The notes beneath the pieces were generated by a model. The model was not told the DNA's origin, searched no databases, and worked only from the letters and a program-made list of their open reading frames with translations. Both the position numbers and the translations under genes were made by a program. A stretch of 38,263 bases of DNA, from the NCBI GenBank assembly GCA_017744495.1, contig JAGIBE010000199.1, positions 1 to 38,263 of the forward strand. Direction: 5' to 3'. How positions within the stretch are numbered: position 1 is the first letter of the stretch; the number at the start of each line of letters is the position of its first letter. This document shows positions 17,647 to 26,668 of this stretch, piece by piece. This DNA is from Caulobacter sp. (GTDB lineage Bacteria; Pseudomonadota; Alphaproteobacteria; Caulobacterales; Caulobacteraceae).

Positions 17647-18210
17647 CTAGGCGGGCCCGGCCGCGCGCCGGGCCTTCACCGTCAGGGCGATGGCCGAGAC
17701 CAGGAAGTAGAAGGCCCCGAACGCGGCGTAGGGCGCGATGACCGGGGCCAGCGAGGCGGGAAGCGGTCCAGCCGCCTTGCTTAGGAAGTGCCCGCCGGCT
17801 AGGGCCGACTGCGCGCCGCTCAGCACCATCGCCCATTGCGCGCCGAAGGTTCGCCAGCGGCGCACGCCGGCGGCCAGCTGCAGCACGCCCGCCAGGATCG
17901 CCCAGACCCCAAACAGCACCAGCACCAGGCGCGGATCGAGGTTCAACGCGGCCAGAACCCCCGCCGCCACCAGGCTACTGACGGCGGTGTTGAAGGCCTG
18001 CGGGAGATTGGCGCGAAGGCCGCCGTTGGCCGCGGCGTCACGGGCGTTGGCGAAGGCGTCCCAGGCCGGATAGAGCACCAGCAGCGCGCCGCCCACCAGC
18101 GGATTGGCCGCGCCCACCGTGAACGCCGCCGCCACCCAGACGGCGGACACGAAGGCCCGCAGGAAATAGTAGCGCTTCAGCGCGTCGGCGCCGTTCGTAT
18201 CGTCGGCCAT
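17647..18210 (-). CDS. HdeD-like (DUF308) membrane protein
   Basis: 187 residues with six hydrophobic segments in three hairpin-like pairs (FVSAVWVAAAFTVGAANPLVGGALLVLYPAWDAF and onward), matching DUF308/HdeD-type inner-membrane proteins. The ATG at 18210 is preceded by GGAGG at a good distance; a longer frame upstream runs through the operator region and was rejected. HdeD is an acid-resistance membrane protein in E. coli, but function in this family is largely unknown. It is divergent from an OhrR-like regulator and has an operator-like palindrome in its leader, so induction by peroxides or other thiol oxidants is a reasonable inference. Confidence 0.82.
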   Translation of the reverse strand: MADDTNGADALKRYYFLRAFVSAVWVAAAFTVGAANPLVGGALLVLYPAWDAFANARDAAANGGLRANLPQAFNTAVSSLVAAGVLAALNLDPRLVLVLFGVWAILAGVLQLAAGVRRWRTFGAQWAMVLSGAQSALAGGHFLSKAAGPLPASLAPVIAPYAAFGAFYFLVSAIALTVKARRAAGPA

Positions 18211-18243
18211 GGAAACCTCCTGGTTTTGGTTCCGATTACTGCT

Positions 18244-18260
18244 GCGACATTTAATGTCGC
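18244..18260. promoter_or_regulatory. OhrR-like operator, copy 1
   Basis: GCGACAT-TTA-ATGTCGC is a perfect palindrome 34 bases upstream of the DUF308 start, in the divergent region shared with the MarR/OhrR-like gene. Confidence 0.6.
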
Positions 18261-18315
18261 GACATATTTGTACGCCTAGCGATCGGCCGCGCCCTTGTCG
18301 AGTCATTATTTGTCA

Positions 18316-18330
18316 CGACATCTAATTTCG
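18316..18330. promoter_or_regulatory. OhrR-like operator, copy 2
   Basis: CGACAT-CTA-ATTTCG repeats the first operator with one mismatch in symmetry and identical spacing, 29 bases before the regulator's GTG. One copy per divergent promoter suggests joint repression and autoregulation. Confidence 0.55.
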
Positions 18331-18358
18331 CGGTAAGAACGCGCCGTAGGAGTTTTCC

Positions 18359-18808
18359 GTGACAGACCGCGCCATCACCCTCGACGATCAGCTCTGCTTC
18401 TCGCTTTACGGCGCCAGCCTGGCGATCAACCGCGCCTACAAGCCGTTGCTTGACGCGCTGGAGATCACCTACCCGCAGTATCTGGTGCTGAGCGCGCTGT
18501 GGGAGGTCGACGGCCAGAGCGTCGGCGCGATCGCCGACCGCCTGGGCCTGGACTCCAGCAACGTCACCCCCCTGGTCAAGCGCATGGAGGCGGCCGGTCT
18601 GCTGGCGCGCCGGCGCAATCCTGACGACGAGCGCCAGGTGGTCGTCAGCCTGACCGACCACGGACGCGACATGCAGGCCCGCAGCGCCTGCCTAGGCCAG
18701 ACCCTGTTCACTTCGGCGGGGATGAGCGTCGAGCGGCTGATCCAGTTGAACAAGGAGGTGCAGGCCTTCCGCGACTCGGTGGCGCGGTTCGTGGCGGAAC
18801 AGGGCTGA
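18359..18808 (+). CDS. OhrR-like MarR-family peroxide-sensing regulator
   Basis: 149 residues starting at GTG with TAGGAG six bases upstream. The N-terminal LDDQLCFSLYGAS is the OhrR signature: C13, Y27 and Y38 have exactly the spacing of Bacillus OhrR Cys15, Tyr29, Tyr40, the peroxide-sensing cysteine and its hydrogen-bonding tyrosines. A second cysteine, C111, could act as resolving residue as in 2-Cys OhrR. The winged helix covers about 45-100 (QSVGAIADRLGLDSSNVTPLVKRMEAAGLL, DDERQVVVSLT). OhrR normally represses ohr, an organic hydroperoxide reductase; no ohr is in the window, and the divergent neighbour is a DUF308 membrane protein. Confidence 0.9.
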   Translation: MTDRAITLDDQLCFSLYGASLAINRAYKPLLDALEITYPQYLVLSALWEVDGQSVGAIADRLGLDSSNVTPLVKRMEAAGLLARRRNPDDERQVVVSLTDHGRDMQARSACLGQTLFTSAGMSVERLIQLNKEVQAFRDSVARFVAEQG

Positions 18809-18810
18809 AG

Positions 18811-18891
18811 TCGGGGACATGCCTTGCGGCGTGTTCCCGAGTCCGGGCGCGGCGCTTTTGACTTGCGACACGCCGAGGGCATGTTCCCCGA
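18811..18891. repeat. Long imperfect hairpin between convergent genes
   Basis: TCGGGGACATGCC at 18811 is mirrored by GGCATGTTCCCCGA ending at 18891, and the inner GGCGTGT / ACACGCC also pair, giving an imperfect stem of about 24 bp. It occupies the whole gap between the MarR and SirB1-like stops and may serve as a two-way terminator; it looks like a mobile palindromic repeat. Confidence 0.7.
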
Positions 18892-18893
18892 TC

Positions 18894-19709
18894 CTAGTTC
18901 AGCCGCAACCTAACCCGCTCCCGCGCTGCACGCGCCGCGATGGTCGCACCGCCGTCCAGCACCTGGGCGCGGGATAGGGCCTGAAGCGCCCCGGCTAGGG
19001 CGCCTTGGCCTTCGCGGGCGGCGGCGACGTCCAGCCAGGGGTGGTGGTCGGTAGGGTCCAGCAGGGCGCGGCGCAGGGCCGAACGCTCGGCCCGGTGCCA
19101 ATCGCGGGCCTGCTGGGCGCGGGCGAAGATGTTGTTCTGTAGACGGATCAACACCGCCCGATCCGAGATCGGGCTCATCAGCACGTCCAGCTTGGCGGCG
19201 ACGTCGGGCATCAGGCCGGTGCGCAGGGCCCGGCGCGACAGCTCGGACGGCAGCACCACCCGCCCCTCGCTGAACGGGTCCAGGGCCAGCGGCCCCTCCT
19301 CGGTCTCGATGCGCAGCAGGAAGTGGCCTGGGAAGTCGACGCCGTGCAGGTCCAGCCCGCAGGCCCGGCCGGCGTGCAGGTAGAAGACGCCCAGGGTGAC
19401 CGGTAGACCCTTGCGGCGCTCGGCCACGGCGATGACGTCGGCGTTGTCGGGATGGTCGTAGGTGATCAGGTCGCCCGACAGCCGCAGGTCGCCGGCCATG
19501 GTCTCGGCCAGGGCCTCCTCGGGCGACTCGCCCTTCAGTCGCTCGGTCAGGCGGGCGATCGAGGCCTTGGCCATGTCCAGCACGGGGGCCAGGTCGCGGT
19601 CGGGATCGTCGTGGACGGCGCAGGCCAGGGCGGCCTCGAACAGCGGGAAGGCCTTGTCCGAGCGCTGGCCGGCCTCGGTCAGCAGGGCTTCGGCTTCTTC
19701 CCGGGTCAT
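18894..19709 (-). CDS. SirB1 / transglutaminase-like protein with TPR-like tail
   Basis: 271 residues. The central part (about 85-190) has the SirB1 pattern RKGLPVTLGVFYLHAGRACGLDLHGVDFPGHFLLRI followed by DPFSEGR, a transglutaminase-related fold in which the usual catalytic cysteine is not conserved. The C-terminal part (about 200-265) is helical and TPR-like (NNIFARAQQARDWHRAERSALRRALLDPTDHHPWLDVA). Function unknown; the family is widespread. Its start overlaps the yraN stop by 4 bases, so it is translationally coupled to the upstream genes. Confidence 0.88.
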   Translation of the reverse strand: MTREEAEALLTEAGQRSDKAFPLFEAALACAVHDDPDRDLAPVLDMAKASIARLTERLKGESPEEALAETMAGDLRLSGDLITYDHPDNADVIAVAERRKGLPVTLGVFYLHAGRACGLDLHGVDFPGHFLLRIETEEGPLALDPFSEGRVVLPSELSRRALRTGLMPDVAAKLDVLMSPISDRAVLIRLQNNIFARAQQARDWHRAERSALRRALLDPTDHHPWLDVAAAREGQGALAGALQALSRAQVLDGGATIAARAARERVRLRLN

Positions 19710-20134
19710 TGGTCCTCCGCCCAGGCGTTGGGGACATGGCGTGGACGACGGCCGGGCGCCAGGGCGATCAAGTCTAGGCGCACCACCGCCCCGCGCAGCC
19801 CGGTCCGGTGGGCGGCGATATGGGCGCCGGCGCGGCGCAGGCGAGCTCTCTGCTCATAGGTCACCGCGTCCAGGGCGGCCTCCAGGCTGGTCCGGCTCTT
19901 GACTTCGACAACGGCCAGCACGCCGCCGCGTTGCGCCAGAAGGTCGATCTCGCCCAAAGGCGTGGCCAGACGGAAGCCCAGAATGCGATAGCCCTTGGCC
20001 ATCAGCCACAGGGCAGCCACCACCTCGGCGCGACGCCCCGACAGCCGCGCGGCGGCGCCGCGCGCCTGCCGTTCCGGCCGGACAGGACGGGCGGGTTTGG
20101 CGGGTCGCTCCAAGCGGGGCCGGGCCAGGCTCAT
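19706..20134 (-). CDS. YraN family (UPF0102) nuclease-fold protein
   Basis: 142 residues. The conserved core GEIDLLAQRGGVLAVVEVKSR (about 64-84) is the endonuclease-like D-x(n)-E-x-K signature of UPF0102. The N-terminal about 35 residues are Arg/Pro/Ala-rich and poorly conserved. YraN proteins usually sit beside rsmI, as here, with a 4-base overlap on each side (rsmI upstream, the SirB1-like gene downstream). The biochemical role is not established. Confidence 0.93.
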   Translation of the reverse strand: MSLARPRLERPAKPARPVRPERQARGAAARLSGRRAEVVAALWLMAKGYRILGFRLATPLGEIDLLAQRGGVLAVVEVKSRTSLEAALDAVTYEQRARLRRAGAHIAAHRTGLRGAVVRLDLIALAPGRRPRHVPNAWAEDQ

Positions 20135-21063
20135 CCGGCCTCCTTCATGGCCAAGGCCTGACGGTAGAGATCCTTGCGCGACAGACCCAAGGCCTTGGCC
20201 ACCTCGGAGGCGGCCTCGCCCAGCGGCAGGCGGGTCATGGCCTCGCGCAGGGCGGCCTCGGCGTCGTCGACGCTGGCGACCTTCTCCTCGCCGGGGCCGA
20301 CCAGGATGACGATCTCGCCCTTGGGGGCTTCGAAACGAGGATCGGCGGCCAACGCGTCGAGCGGACCACGGACGCAGGTCTCGTAAAGCTTGGTCAGCTC
20401 GCGGGCCACGGCGCCGGGGCGCGGGCCGAAAACGGCGGCCATGTCGGCCAGGCTGTCGGCCACCCGCGAGGCGCCCTCGTAGAAGATCAGCGTCGCGCGG
20501 ACATTGGCCAGTTCCTCGAAGAACGCCTTGCGCGCGGCGGTCTTGGTCGGCGGGAAGCCGGCGAACAGGAACCGGTCGGTGGGCAGACCCGCCAGGGTCA
20601 GGGCCGCCAGGGCCGCCGAGGCGCCTGGGATCGGGAACACCGGGTGGCCGGCGGCGATGGCCGCCTGGGCCAGGCGCGAACCGGGGTCGGAGACCATCGG
20701 CGTGCCGGCGTCCGAAACCAGGGCGATCCGCTCGCCGGCCTCCAGCCGCTCCAGGATACGCGGCGTCTCACGGTCGGCCACGTGCTCGTCATAGCGCTGC
20801 AGCTTCTTGGAGATGGCGTAGGCCGACAACAGCTTGCCCGACACCCGGGTGTCCTCGGCCAGCAGCACGTCGCAGCCGTTGAGCACATCCAAGGCCCGCA
20901 GAGTGATGTCGCGCAGATTCCCGATCGGCGTCGCCACCAAGTAGAGCCCCGGCGCCAGCGGCGCATCTGACAGGGCGGGCGGAGCAAGCTGACGGCTCAA
21001 GGGCGGACTTTCCGACAGACTAGGGGCCGACACGAACTGAGCGCCGACGACGCGGTTACGCAA
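20131..21063 (-). CDS. rsmI: 16S rRNA (cytidine(1402)-2'-O)-methyltransferase
   Basis: 310 residues at the longest start. The SAM-dependent tetrapyrrole-methylase fold begins with GLYLVATPIGNLRDITLRAL; later motifs are LLAEDTRVSGKLL, LVSDAGTPMVSDPGSRLAQAA and FPTKTAARKAFF-like FAGFPPTKTAARKAFF. The C-terminal helical extension (EAASEVAKALGLSRKDLYRQAL) is typical of RsmI. The start is uncertain: TTG at 21063 lacks a ribosome site, GTG at 21030 also, while TTG at 21000 has GGAAAG seven bases before it. It modifies the ribosomal decoding site together with RsmH in other bacteria. Confidence 0.94.
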   Translation of the reverse strand: MRNRVVGAQFVSAPSLSESPPLSRQLAPPALSDAPLAPGLYLVATPIGNLRDITLRALDVLNGCDVLLAEDTRVSGKLLSAYAISKKLQRYDEHVADRETPRILERLEAGERIALVSDAGTPMVSDPGSRLAQAAIAAGHPVFPIPGASAALAALTLAGLPTDRFLFAGFPPTKTAARKAFFEELANVRATLIFYEGASRVADSLADMAAVFGPRPGAVARELTKLYETCVRGPLDALAADPRFEAPKGEIVILVGPGEEKVASVDDAEAALREAMTRLPLGEAASEVAKALGLSRKDLYRQALAMKEAG

Positions 21064-21082
21064 GACTGTGGCGACACGGTTA

Positions 21083-22231
21083 TCAGGTCGCGAGCATTCC
21101 TGTCAGCCGGTCCAGGACAAGACGACCCGAACGGGTGGCGCGAAGCCTGACCCTATCGTCCACGAGAAGATCGGCTTCAACCAGGGACTTCACCTTAGAC
21201 GTGTCCGGCGACAGGCCCAGGGGCGCGACTTCGGCGAAGGCCACGCCCTCGTCGATACGCAGGCCCAGCAGCAGCCGTTCCTCGGCAGCCTCCAGCGGCG
21301 TCAGGACCTCGCGCTCAAAGCCGACGCCGGTTTCGGCGACCGCACGGATATAGTCGGCGATGCCCCGATGGGCCGTGGTGGCGAGCTTTTCGTCCGGCGA
21401 GGTCAGGCGGCCATGGGCCCCGGGACCGACGCCGACATAGTCGTGTCCGCGCCAGTAGACCAGGTTGTGGCGCGAGCGGGCGCCCTCGCCCCGGGCGTGG
21501 TTGGAGACCTCGTAGGCGTCGAAACCGGCGGCCTCCAGCACGTCCTGGGTGGTCTCGAACAGGCCGGCCGCCAGATCTTCGTCGGGCGGGACCAGCTTAC
21601 CCCGGCCCACCGCGCGGTCGAAGGCGGTGCCGCTCTCGATGGTCAGTTGGTAGGGCGAGATGTGCTCTGGGCCCATGGCCAGCAGTTCGGAAAGCTCGGC
21701 GGCCCAGGCGTCCACCGTCTGGCCGGGCCGGGCGTAGATCAGGTCGGCTGACAGGCGCGGGAAGGCCTTCGCCGCCACGGCCAGGGCCCGCCGGGCCGAA
21801 CCGGCGTCGTGGTTGCGGCCCAGGAGCTTCAGCGCCGCGTCGTCCAGCGCCTGGACGCCCAGCGACAGCCGCGCCACCCCGGCGGCGGCCAGGGCCTCGA
21901 AGCGGTCGGTCTCGGCGTCGGTCGGATTGGCCTCGAGGCTGATCTCCAGGTCGTCGACCGGGGCCCACAGCGCCTTGACGGTCTCGATCACCCGCGCCAC
22001 CTGGGCCGGGTCCATCAGCGAGGGCGTGCCGCCGCCGAAGAAGATCGACAGCAGCCGGCGCGGGCCGGTCAGGTCTCGCTGGGCCTTCAGGTCGGCGACG
22101 ATGGCGTCGGGCAGAGCCGCCTGCTCGTCGCTCCGCCCCCGGTCGCGCACCACGTTGAAGTCGCAATAGGGGCAGATGCGCGAGCAGTAGGGCCAGTGGA
22201 CATAGACCCCCAGCGCGGGAAGATCAGTCAA
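21083..22231 (-). CDS. hemW: Radical SAM heme chaperone HemW
   Basis: 382 residues. The radical-SAM cluster motif is C16, C20, C23 (YCSRICPYCDF), followed by FFGGGTPSLMDPAQV, the glycine-rich SAM-binding segment. The HemN C-terminal domain is present. HemW lacks the oxygen-independent coproporphyrinogen oxidase residues of HemN and in characterised bacteria binds and delivers heme; I assign it so by length and by the usual position next to rdgB. It overlaps rdgB by 8 bases and is followed by rsmI after 20 bases. Confidence 0.93.
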   Translation of the reverse strand: MTDLPALGVYVHWPYCSRICPYCDFNVVRDRGRSDEQAALPDAIVADLKAQRDLTGPRRLLSIFFGGGTPSLMDPAQVARVIETVKALWAPVDDLEISLEANPTDAETDRFEALAAAGVARLSLGVQALDDAALKLLGRNHDAGSARRALAVAAKAFPRLSADLIYARPGQTVDAWAAELSELLAMGPEHISPYQLTIESGTAFDRAVGRGKLVPPDEDLAAGLFETTQDVLEAAGFDAYEVSNHARGEGARSRHNLVYWRGHDYVGVGPGAHGRLTSPDEKLATTAHRGIADYIRAVAETGVGFEREVLTPLEAAEERLLLGLRIDEGVAFAEVAPLGLSPDTSKVKSLVEADLLVDDRVRLRATRSGRLVLDRLTGMLAT

Positions 22232-22829
22232 ACAGCGCCGCCTTCAGCTTCTCGAACGCCACGGCGCGGTGGCTCATGGCGTCCTTGGCGGCCGGGTCCA
22301 TCTCGCCGAAGGTCTGGTCATAGCCGTCGGGGATGAAGATCGGGTCGTAGCCGAAGCCCCGGTCGCCGCGCGGCGGGAAGATCAGGGTCCCGTGGACCTC
22401 GCCCTGCACCACCACCGCCGGCCCGCCGTTCGGCCAGGCCACGGCCAGGGCGCAGGTGAACCACGCGGAGCGATCCTCCGAGCCGGTTTCCTCGATCCGC
22501 TCGGCGACCTTGTCCATGGCCATGCGGAAGTCCTTCTCGGGGCCGGCCCAGCGCGCCGAATAGATGCCCGGCGCGCCGTCCAGCACCGTCACCGACAGGC
22601 CGGAGTCGTCGGCCAGGGCGATCTGGCCCGACAAGTCGGCGGCGTGGCGGGCCTTGAGCAGGGCGTTGCCGACGAAGGTCGTCTCGGTCTCGTCCGGCTC
22701 GGGGATGTTCAGCGACCCGGCCGTCAGCACCTCGAACCGGCCGTCCAGCAGAGCGTGCAGCTCCTTGGCCTTGCCGGGATTGTGGGTCGCCGCGACGAGC
22801 TTCGTTCCCGCTTCCAGCTTCAGCGTCAT
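22224..22829 (-). CDS. rdgB: dITP/XTP pyrophosphatase (Ham1 family)
   Basis: 201 residues. It hydrolyses non-canonical purine nucleoside triphosphates to monophosphates and so keeps dITP and XTP out of DNA. Key motifs: VAATHNPGKAKELHALL near the start, LADDSGLSVTVLDGAPGIYSARWAG in the middle and GDRGFGYDPIFIPDG towards the end. First gene of the rdgB-hemW-rsmI-yraN-sirB1 run; start ATG at 22829. Confidence 0.96.
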   Translation of the reverse strand: MTLKLEAGTKLVAATHNPGKAKELHALLDGRFEVLTAGSLNIPEPDETETTFVGNALLKARHAADLSGQIALADDSGLSVTVLDGAPGIYSARWAGPEKDFRMAMDKVAERIEETGSEDRSAWFTCALAVAWPNGGPAVVVQGEVHGTLIFPPRGDRGFGYDPIFIPDGYDQTFGEMDPAAKDAMSHRAVAFEKLKAALFD

Positions 22830-22978
22830 CGCGTCTCTCCCGTCGTCGCAACCGATCCGGCGGCCTCTTTACGCCGCCCGCTCGCCCGCCGGAAGGTTCA
22901 CGTGCGTCCGCACATGGTGTCTCCGGCGCCACACCTCGGATAATCCGTTCGGTGAGCGCGATCATTACAGAGGTTTAA

Positions 22979-22997
22979 TATCGTTTATCGATAAGCG
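22979..22997. promoter_or_regulatory. TATCG-rich operator candidate upstream of the DUF2975/XRE module
   Basis: TATCG at 22979 and 22986 form a 7-base direct repeat, and TTATCGATAA (22985-22994) is a perfect palindrome within GTTTATCGATAAGC. It lies just before a plausible promoter -35 element and is the likely site for the XRE regulator at 23847-24077. Confidence 0.45.
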
Positions 22998-23000
22998 ACA

Positions 23001-23029
23001 TTGGCGCTGTCAAAATCGCTCCTTATCTT
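23001..23029 (+). promoter_or_regulatory. Putative sigma-70-type promoter
   Basis: TTGGCG (23001-23006), a 17-base spacer and TATCTT (23024-23029). A start site about seven bases further falls on the ATG at 23036, which would give a leaderless mRNA. Confidence 0.4.
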
Positions 23030-23089
23030 CGCGTCATGGGAGAAGCGTCATCCCGGCGCTGTCCCGCCCCCTTGTTCCGAAGGCCCGCC

Positions 23090-23206
23090 ATGTCCGCCGC
23101 CAGACTGTTCCGCATCGTCGACGCCGTCGCCACCCGCCTGGCCACGCTGACGCTGATCGCCGGTCTGCCGCTCGCCGCCGTGACCTTCGCGATCAAGACC
23201 TTCTGA
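23090..23206 (+). CDS. Small hydrophobic protein, 38 residues
   Basis: A short frame from ATG 23090 to TGA 23206, with GAAGG seven bases upstream. The peptide has an amphipathic start (MSAARLFRIVDAVATRL) and a hydrophobic second half (LTLIAGLPLAAVTFAI) that could insert in a membrane. An in-frame ATG at 23036 would extend it to 56 residues, with a positively charged N-terminus, and would be leaderless if the promoter above is right. It precedes DUF2975 and XRE genes on the same strand. Not recognised as any family; coding status is inferred from position, start signals and composition. Confidence 0.5.
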   Translation: MSAARLFRIVDAVATRLATLTLIAGLPLAAVTFAIKTF

Positions 23207-23290
23207 CCCCGACGAAGGGCTCGCCTTTGACCGCTCCCGATCCGCCGGGGCATGGTCGGCGTTTCTGTTTGAGGGGAAGGGGAAGAGCGG

Positions 23291-23824
23291 ATGCGCGCCT
23301 TGGGGCCTGGCTCGGTGTCGAGCTTCCTGAAGATTATTCTCGATGTGATCTATGTGGGTCTGTGGGTTTGGGTCAGCCTGCTGGCGATCTTCACGGTCGC
23401 GGTGTTGCTGCTCAGCTTCAATCCCGAACTGATCACCTCGAAACTGCATATCGGCAGCTCGATCGACGAGCTGATCAGCAAAGGGCCGCTGTTCGCCGGC
23501 GCCTTGGGGGCCTGGGCCCTGCTGTCCGGTGGATGGATGGTGATCGTCGAGCGCCTGCGCCGGGTGTTCTCCACCCTGACCGCCGGCGACCCGTTCCATC
23601 CGGACAATGTCCGCCGACTGCGGGTGGTGGGGCTGGTCCTGGCCGCCCTCGAGATCGGTCATTACATCTTCGCCGCCCTGGCCAAGTGGCTGGCGCCGGA
23701 CACCAAGATCGTCGACGGCTCGTTCAGCCTGAGCGCCTGGTTCCCGGTCCTGGTGGTGTTCGTCTTGGCCGAGGTCTTCCGCGAGGGCGCGCGCCTTCGC
23801 CGGGAAGCCGAACTGACCATCTGA
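23291..23824 (+). CDS. DUF2975 membrane protein
   Basis: 177 residues with four hydrophobic helices (about 12-43, 66-86, 112-134, 144-163). The stretch LTAGDPFHPDNVRRLRVVGLVL between helices two and three is the DUF2975 signature. Function is unknown, but members are nearly always followed by a small XRE-type regulator, here 22 bases downstream, so the membrane protein probably senses or controls that regulator. Start ATG at 23291 follows GAGGGGAAGGGGAAGAGCGG. Confidence 0.88.
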   Translation: MRALGPGSVSSFLKIILDVIYVGLWVWVSLLAIFTVAVLLLSFNPELITSKLHIGSSIDELISKGPLFAGALGAWALLSGGWMVIVERLRRVFSTLTAGDPFHPDNVRRLRVVGLVLAALEIGHYIFAALAKWLAPDTKIVDGSFSLSAWFPVLVVFVLAEVFREGARLRREAELTI

Positions 23825-23846
23825 TTCCGCGGAGTTTCTGAATCCC

Positions 23847-24077
23847 ATGGCCATCCGCGTGCAACTGGACCGCATCCTCCTGGAACGGCGGATGTCGCTG
23901 ACCGAGCTGTCGGACCGGGTCGGCGTGACCATCGCCAACCTGTCGATCCTCAAGACCGGCAAGGCCCGCGCGGTGCGCTTCACGACGCTGGACGCCCTGT
24001 GCCGCGAGCTGAACTGCCAGCCGGGCGACCTGATGACTTACGAGCCGGGGCCGGGCGAGGCGCACGAGGAGGATTGA
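23847..24077 (+). CDS. Small XRE/Cro-type helix-turn-helix regulator (YozG-like)
   Basis: 76 residues, almost entirely one HTH domain (MAIRVQLDRILLERRMSLTELSDRVGVTIANLSILKTGKARAVRFTTLDALCRELNCQPGDL). The pattern TIANLSILKTGKARAVRF is typical of the HTH_26 / YozG group that pairs with DUF2975. Likely an autoregulator acting at the TATCGATA site before the module. Confidence 0.92.
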   Translation: MAIRVQLDRILLERRMSLTELSDRVGVTIANLSILKTGKARAVRFTTLDALCRELNCQPGDLMTYEPGPGEAHEED

Positions 24078-24105
24078 TCCTCCCCGGCCTCGCCCGCCCT
24101 CGGCC

Positions 24106-24825
<720 letters not shown>

Positions 24826-24947
24826 GGGAAACTCCGGGGCTTGGCGTGATAGGATGGGGCCGATTATCCTAGTTAAGACGGTCGTCCAATCCCGTCGAAA
24901 CCCGAGGAAGCCTGCCAGGGTCGTTTGAGGGCGCGTTCGAAGGCGAA

Positions 24948-26024
24948 ATGACACAGCTGTTTTCGGGGTTTTCCGCTCAGACTCCCAGCCTCATGGACCT
25001 GGATGCGCGGGCTCGCGACATCTTCCGGCGGGTGGTCGAAGCCTATCTGGAGACCGGCGAACCGGTGGGATCGCGGACAATCTCGCGCGGCGGGGTGCAG
25101 CTGTCGCCGGCCTCGATCCGCAACACCATGCAGGACTTGGCGCAGCTGGGCCTGTTGGACGCCCCCCACACCAGCGCCGGCCGCATCCCCACCCACGCGG
25201 GCCTTAGGATGTTCGTCGACGGCCTCCTGGAGGTGGGCGACATCGGCGAGGAGGAGCGGCGGACCATCGAGTCGCGGCTGTTCGCCCACGGCCGCTCGTT
25301 CGAGGAGGCCATGGGCGAGGCCAGCGCCATCCTGTCGGGCCTGGCCGGCGGGGCGGGCGTGGTGGTCGCCCCCGTCCGCGAGGGTGGGGTCAAGCACGTG
25401 GAGTTCGTGGCCCTGGGCGCCGACCAGGCCCTGGCGATCATGGTGTTCGACGACGGCACGGTGGAGAACCGGCTGATGCGCCGCGCCGCCGGCGTCACGC
25501 CCGCCGCCCTGCAGGAGGCCTCCAATTTCCTCAACGCCCGCCTGCTGGGCCGCACCCTGAACGAGGCCAAGGCCGAGATGGCGGCCGAGCTGGCCACCGC
25601 TCGGCGTGAACTGGACGCCGCGGCGGCGCGTTTGGTCGAGGACGGCCTGGCCGCCTGGAGCGGCGGCGAGGAGCCCGACCGCGCCCTGATCGTCCGGGGC
25701 CGCGCCAATCTTCTGGCCGACGCCAGCGCCCGGGAGGACCTGGAGCGCGTGCGCCGGCTGTTCGACGACCTGGAACAGAAGGGCCAGTTGATCGGCCTGC
25801 TGGACGATGTGAGGACCGCCGAGGGCGTGCGCATTTTCATCGGGGCCGAAACGCGACTCTTTTCGCTTTCGGGTTCCTCCGTGATCGCGGCGCCCTATAT
25901 GACGGGCCGACAGAAGGTGCTGGGGGCGATCGGCGTGATCGGCCCCACCCGCTTGAACTACGCTCGGGTGATCCCGCTGGTGGACTATACCGCCCGGGTG
26001 CTCGGGCGGATGATGGACGGATAA
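24948..26024 (+). CDS. hrcA: Heat-inducible transcription repressor HrcA
   Basis: 358 residues. A winged-helix DNA-binding domain at the N-terminus ([48 protein letters not shown]) is followed by a GAF-like dimerisation domain and ends [17 protein letters not shown]. HrcA represses groESL and other CIRCE genes. I saw no CIRCE element in the 122-base gap to rph, so hrcA itself is probably controlled otherwise (sigma-32 type in Caulobacter). GAAGG lies four bases before the ATG. Confidence 0.97.
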   Translation: MTQLFSGFSAQTPSLMDLDARARDIFRRVVEAYLETGEPVGSRTISRGGVQLSPASIRNTMQDLAQLGLLDAPHTSAGRIPTHAGLRMFVDGLLEVGDIGEEERRTIESRLFAHGRSFEEAMGEASAILSGLAGGAGVVVAPVREGGVKHVEFVALGADQALAIMVFDDGTVENRLMRRAAGVTPAALQEASNFLNARLLGRTLNEAKAEMAAELATARRELDAAAARLVEDGLAAWSGGEEPDRALIVRGRANLLADASAREDLERVRRLFDDLEQKGQLIGLLDDVRTAEGVRIFIGAETRLFSLSGSSVIAAPYMTGRQKVLGAIGVIGPTRLNYARVIPLVDYTARVLGRMMDG

Positions 26025-26033
26025 GGACTGAAG

Positions 26034-26651
26034 ATGACCGACGAACAAACGCCGGCCGAGGACGTGGCCTTCGAGGCCGACGACGCTTCGCAAGAGATCG
26101 AGGCGCTGAAGCTGGAAGTGGCGGCCCTGAAGGACCAGGCGCTGCGCTTCGCCGCCGAGGCCGAGAACACCAAGCGCCGGGCCGAGCGCGAGATGAACGA
26201 CGCCCGGGCCTACGCGATCCAGAAGTTCGCCCGCGACCTGTTGGGCGTGGCCGACAACCTGTCGCGCGCCACGGCCCACAGCCCGCGCGAATCGCAGGAC
26301 GCGGCGGTGACCAACTTCATCATCGGCGTCGAGATGACCGAGAAGGAGCTTCAGGGCGCCTTCGAACGCAACGGCCTGAAGAAGATCGACCCGGCCAAGG
26401 GCGAGAAGTTCGATCCCCACCTGCACCAGGCGGTGATGGAGCAGCCCTCGGACGAGGTCGCCGCCGGCGGCGTCATCCAGGTGCTGCAGGCCGGCTACGA
26501 GCTGATGGGCCGCCTGGTCCGCCCGGCCATGGTGGCCGTGGCCGCCAAGGGCTCGACCGGCGCCGAGGCCCCGGCAGAACCGACGGCGGGCGCCAATCCG
26601 TACGCCAGCAACGGCGCGGATACCGGCGGGGCGTTCGATACGAAGGCGTAG
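26034..26651 (+). CDS. grpE: Nucleotide exchange factor GrpE
   Basis: 205 residues, starting nine bases after the hrcA stop. The N-terminal acidic tail and long coiled coil (about 18-75, EIEALKLEVAALKDQALRFAAEAENTKRRAEREM) precede the beta domain ending VLQAGYELMGRLVRPAMVAVA. It releases ADP from DnaK. The C-terminal about 35 residues are low-complexity. Confidence 0.97.
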   Translation: MTDEQTPAEDVAFEADDASQEIEALKLEVAALKDQALRFAAEAENTKRRAEREMNDARAYAIQKFARDLLGVADNLSRATAHSPRESQDAAVTNFIIGVEMTEKELQGAFERNGLKKIDPAKGEKFDPHLHQAVMEQPSDEVAAGGVIQVLQAGYELMGRLVRPAMVAVAAKGSTGAEAPAEPTAGANPYASNGADTGGAFDTKA

Positions 26652-26668
26652 GCCCAGCCTCCATTTCG

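Noticed and set aside
24826..24947. CIRCE element expected before hrcA
   Set aside because: No TTAGCACTC-N9-GAGTGCTAA is present; only a weak TAGGAT-N10-ATCCTA repeat at 24850-24871.
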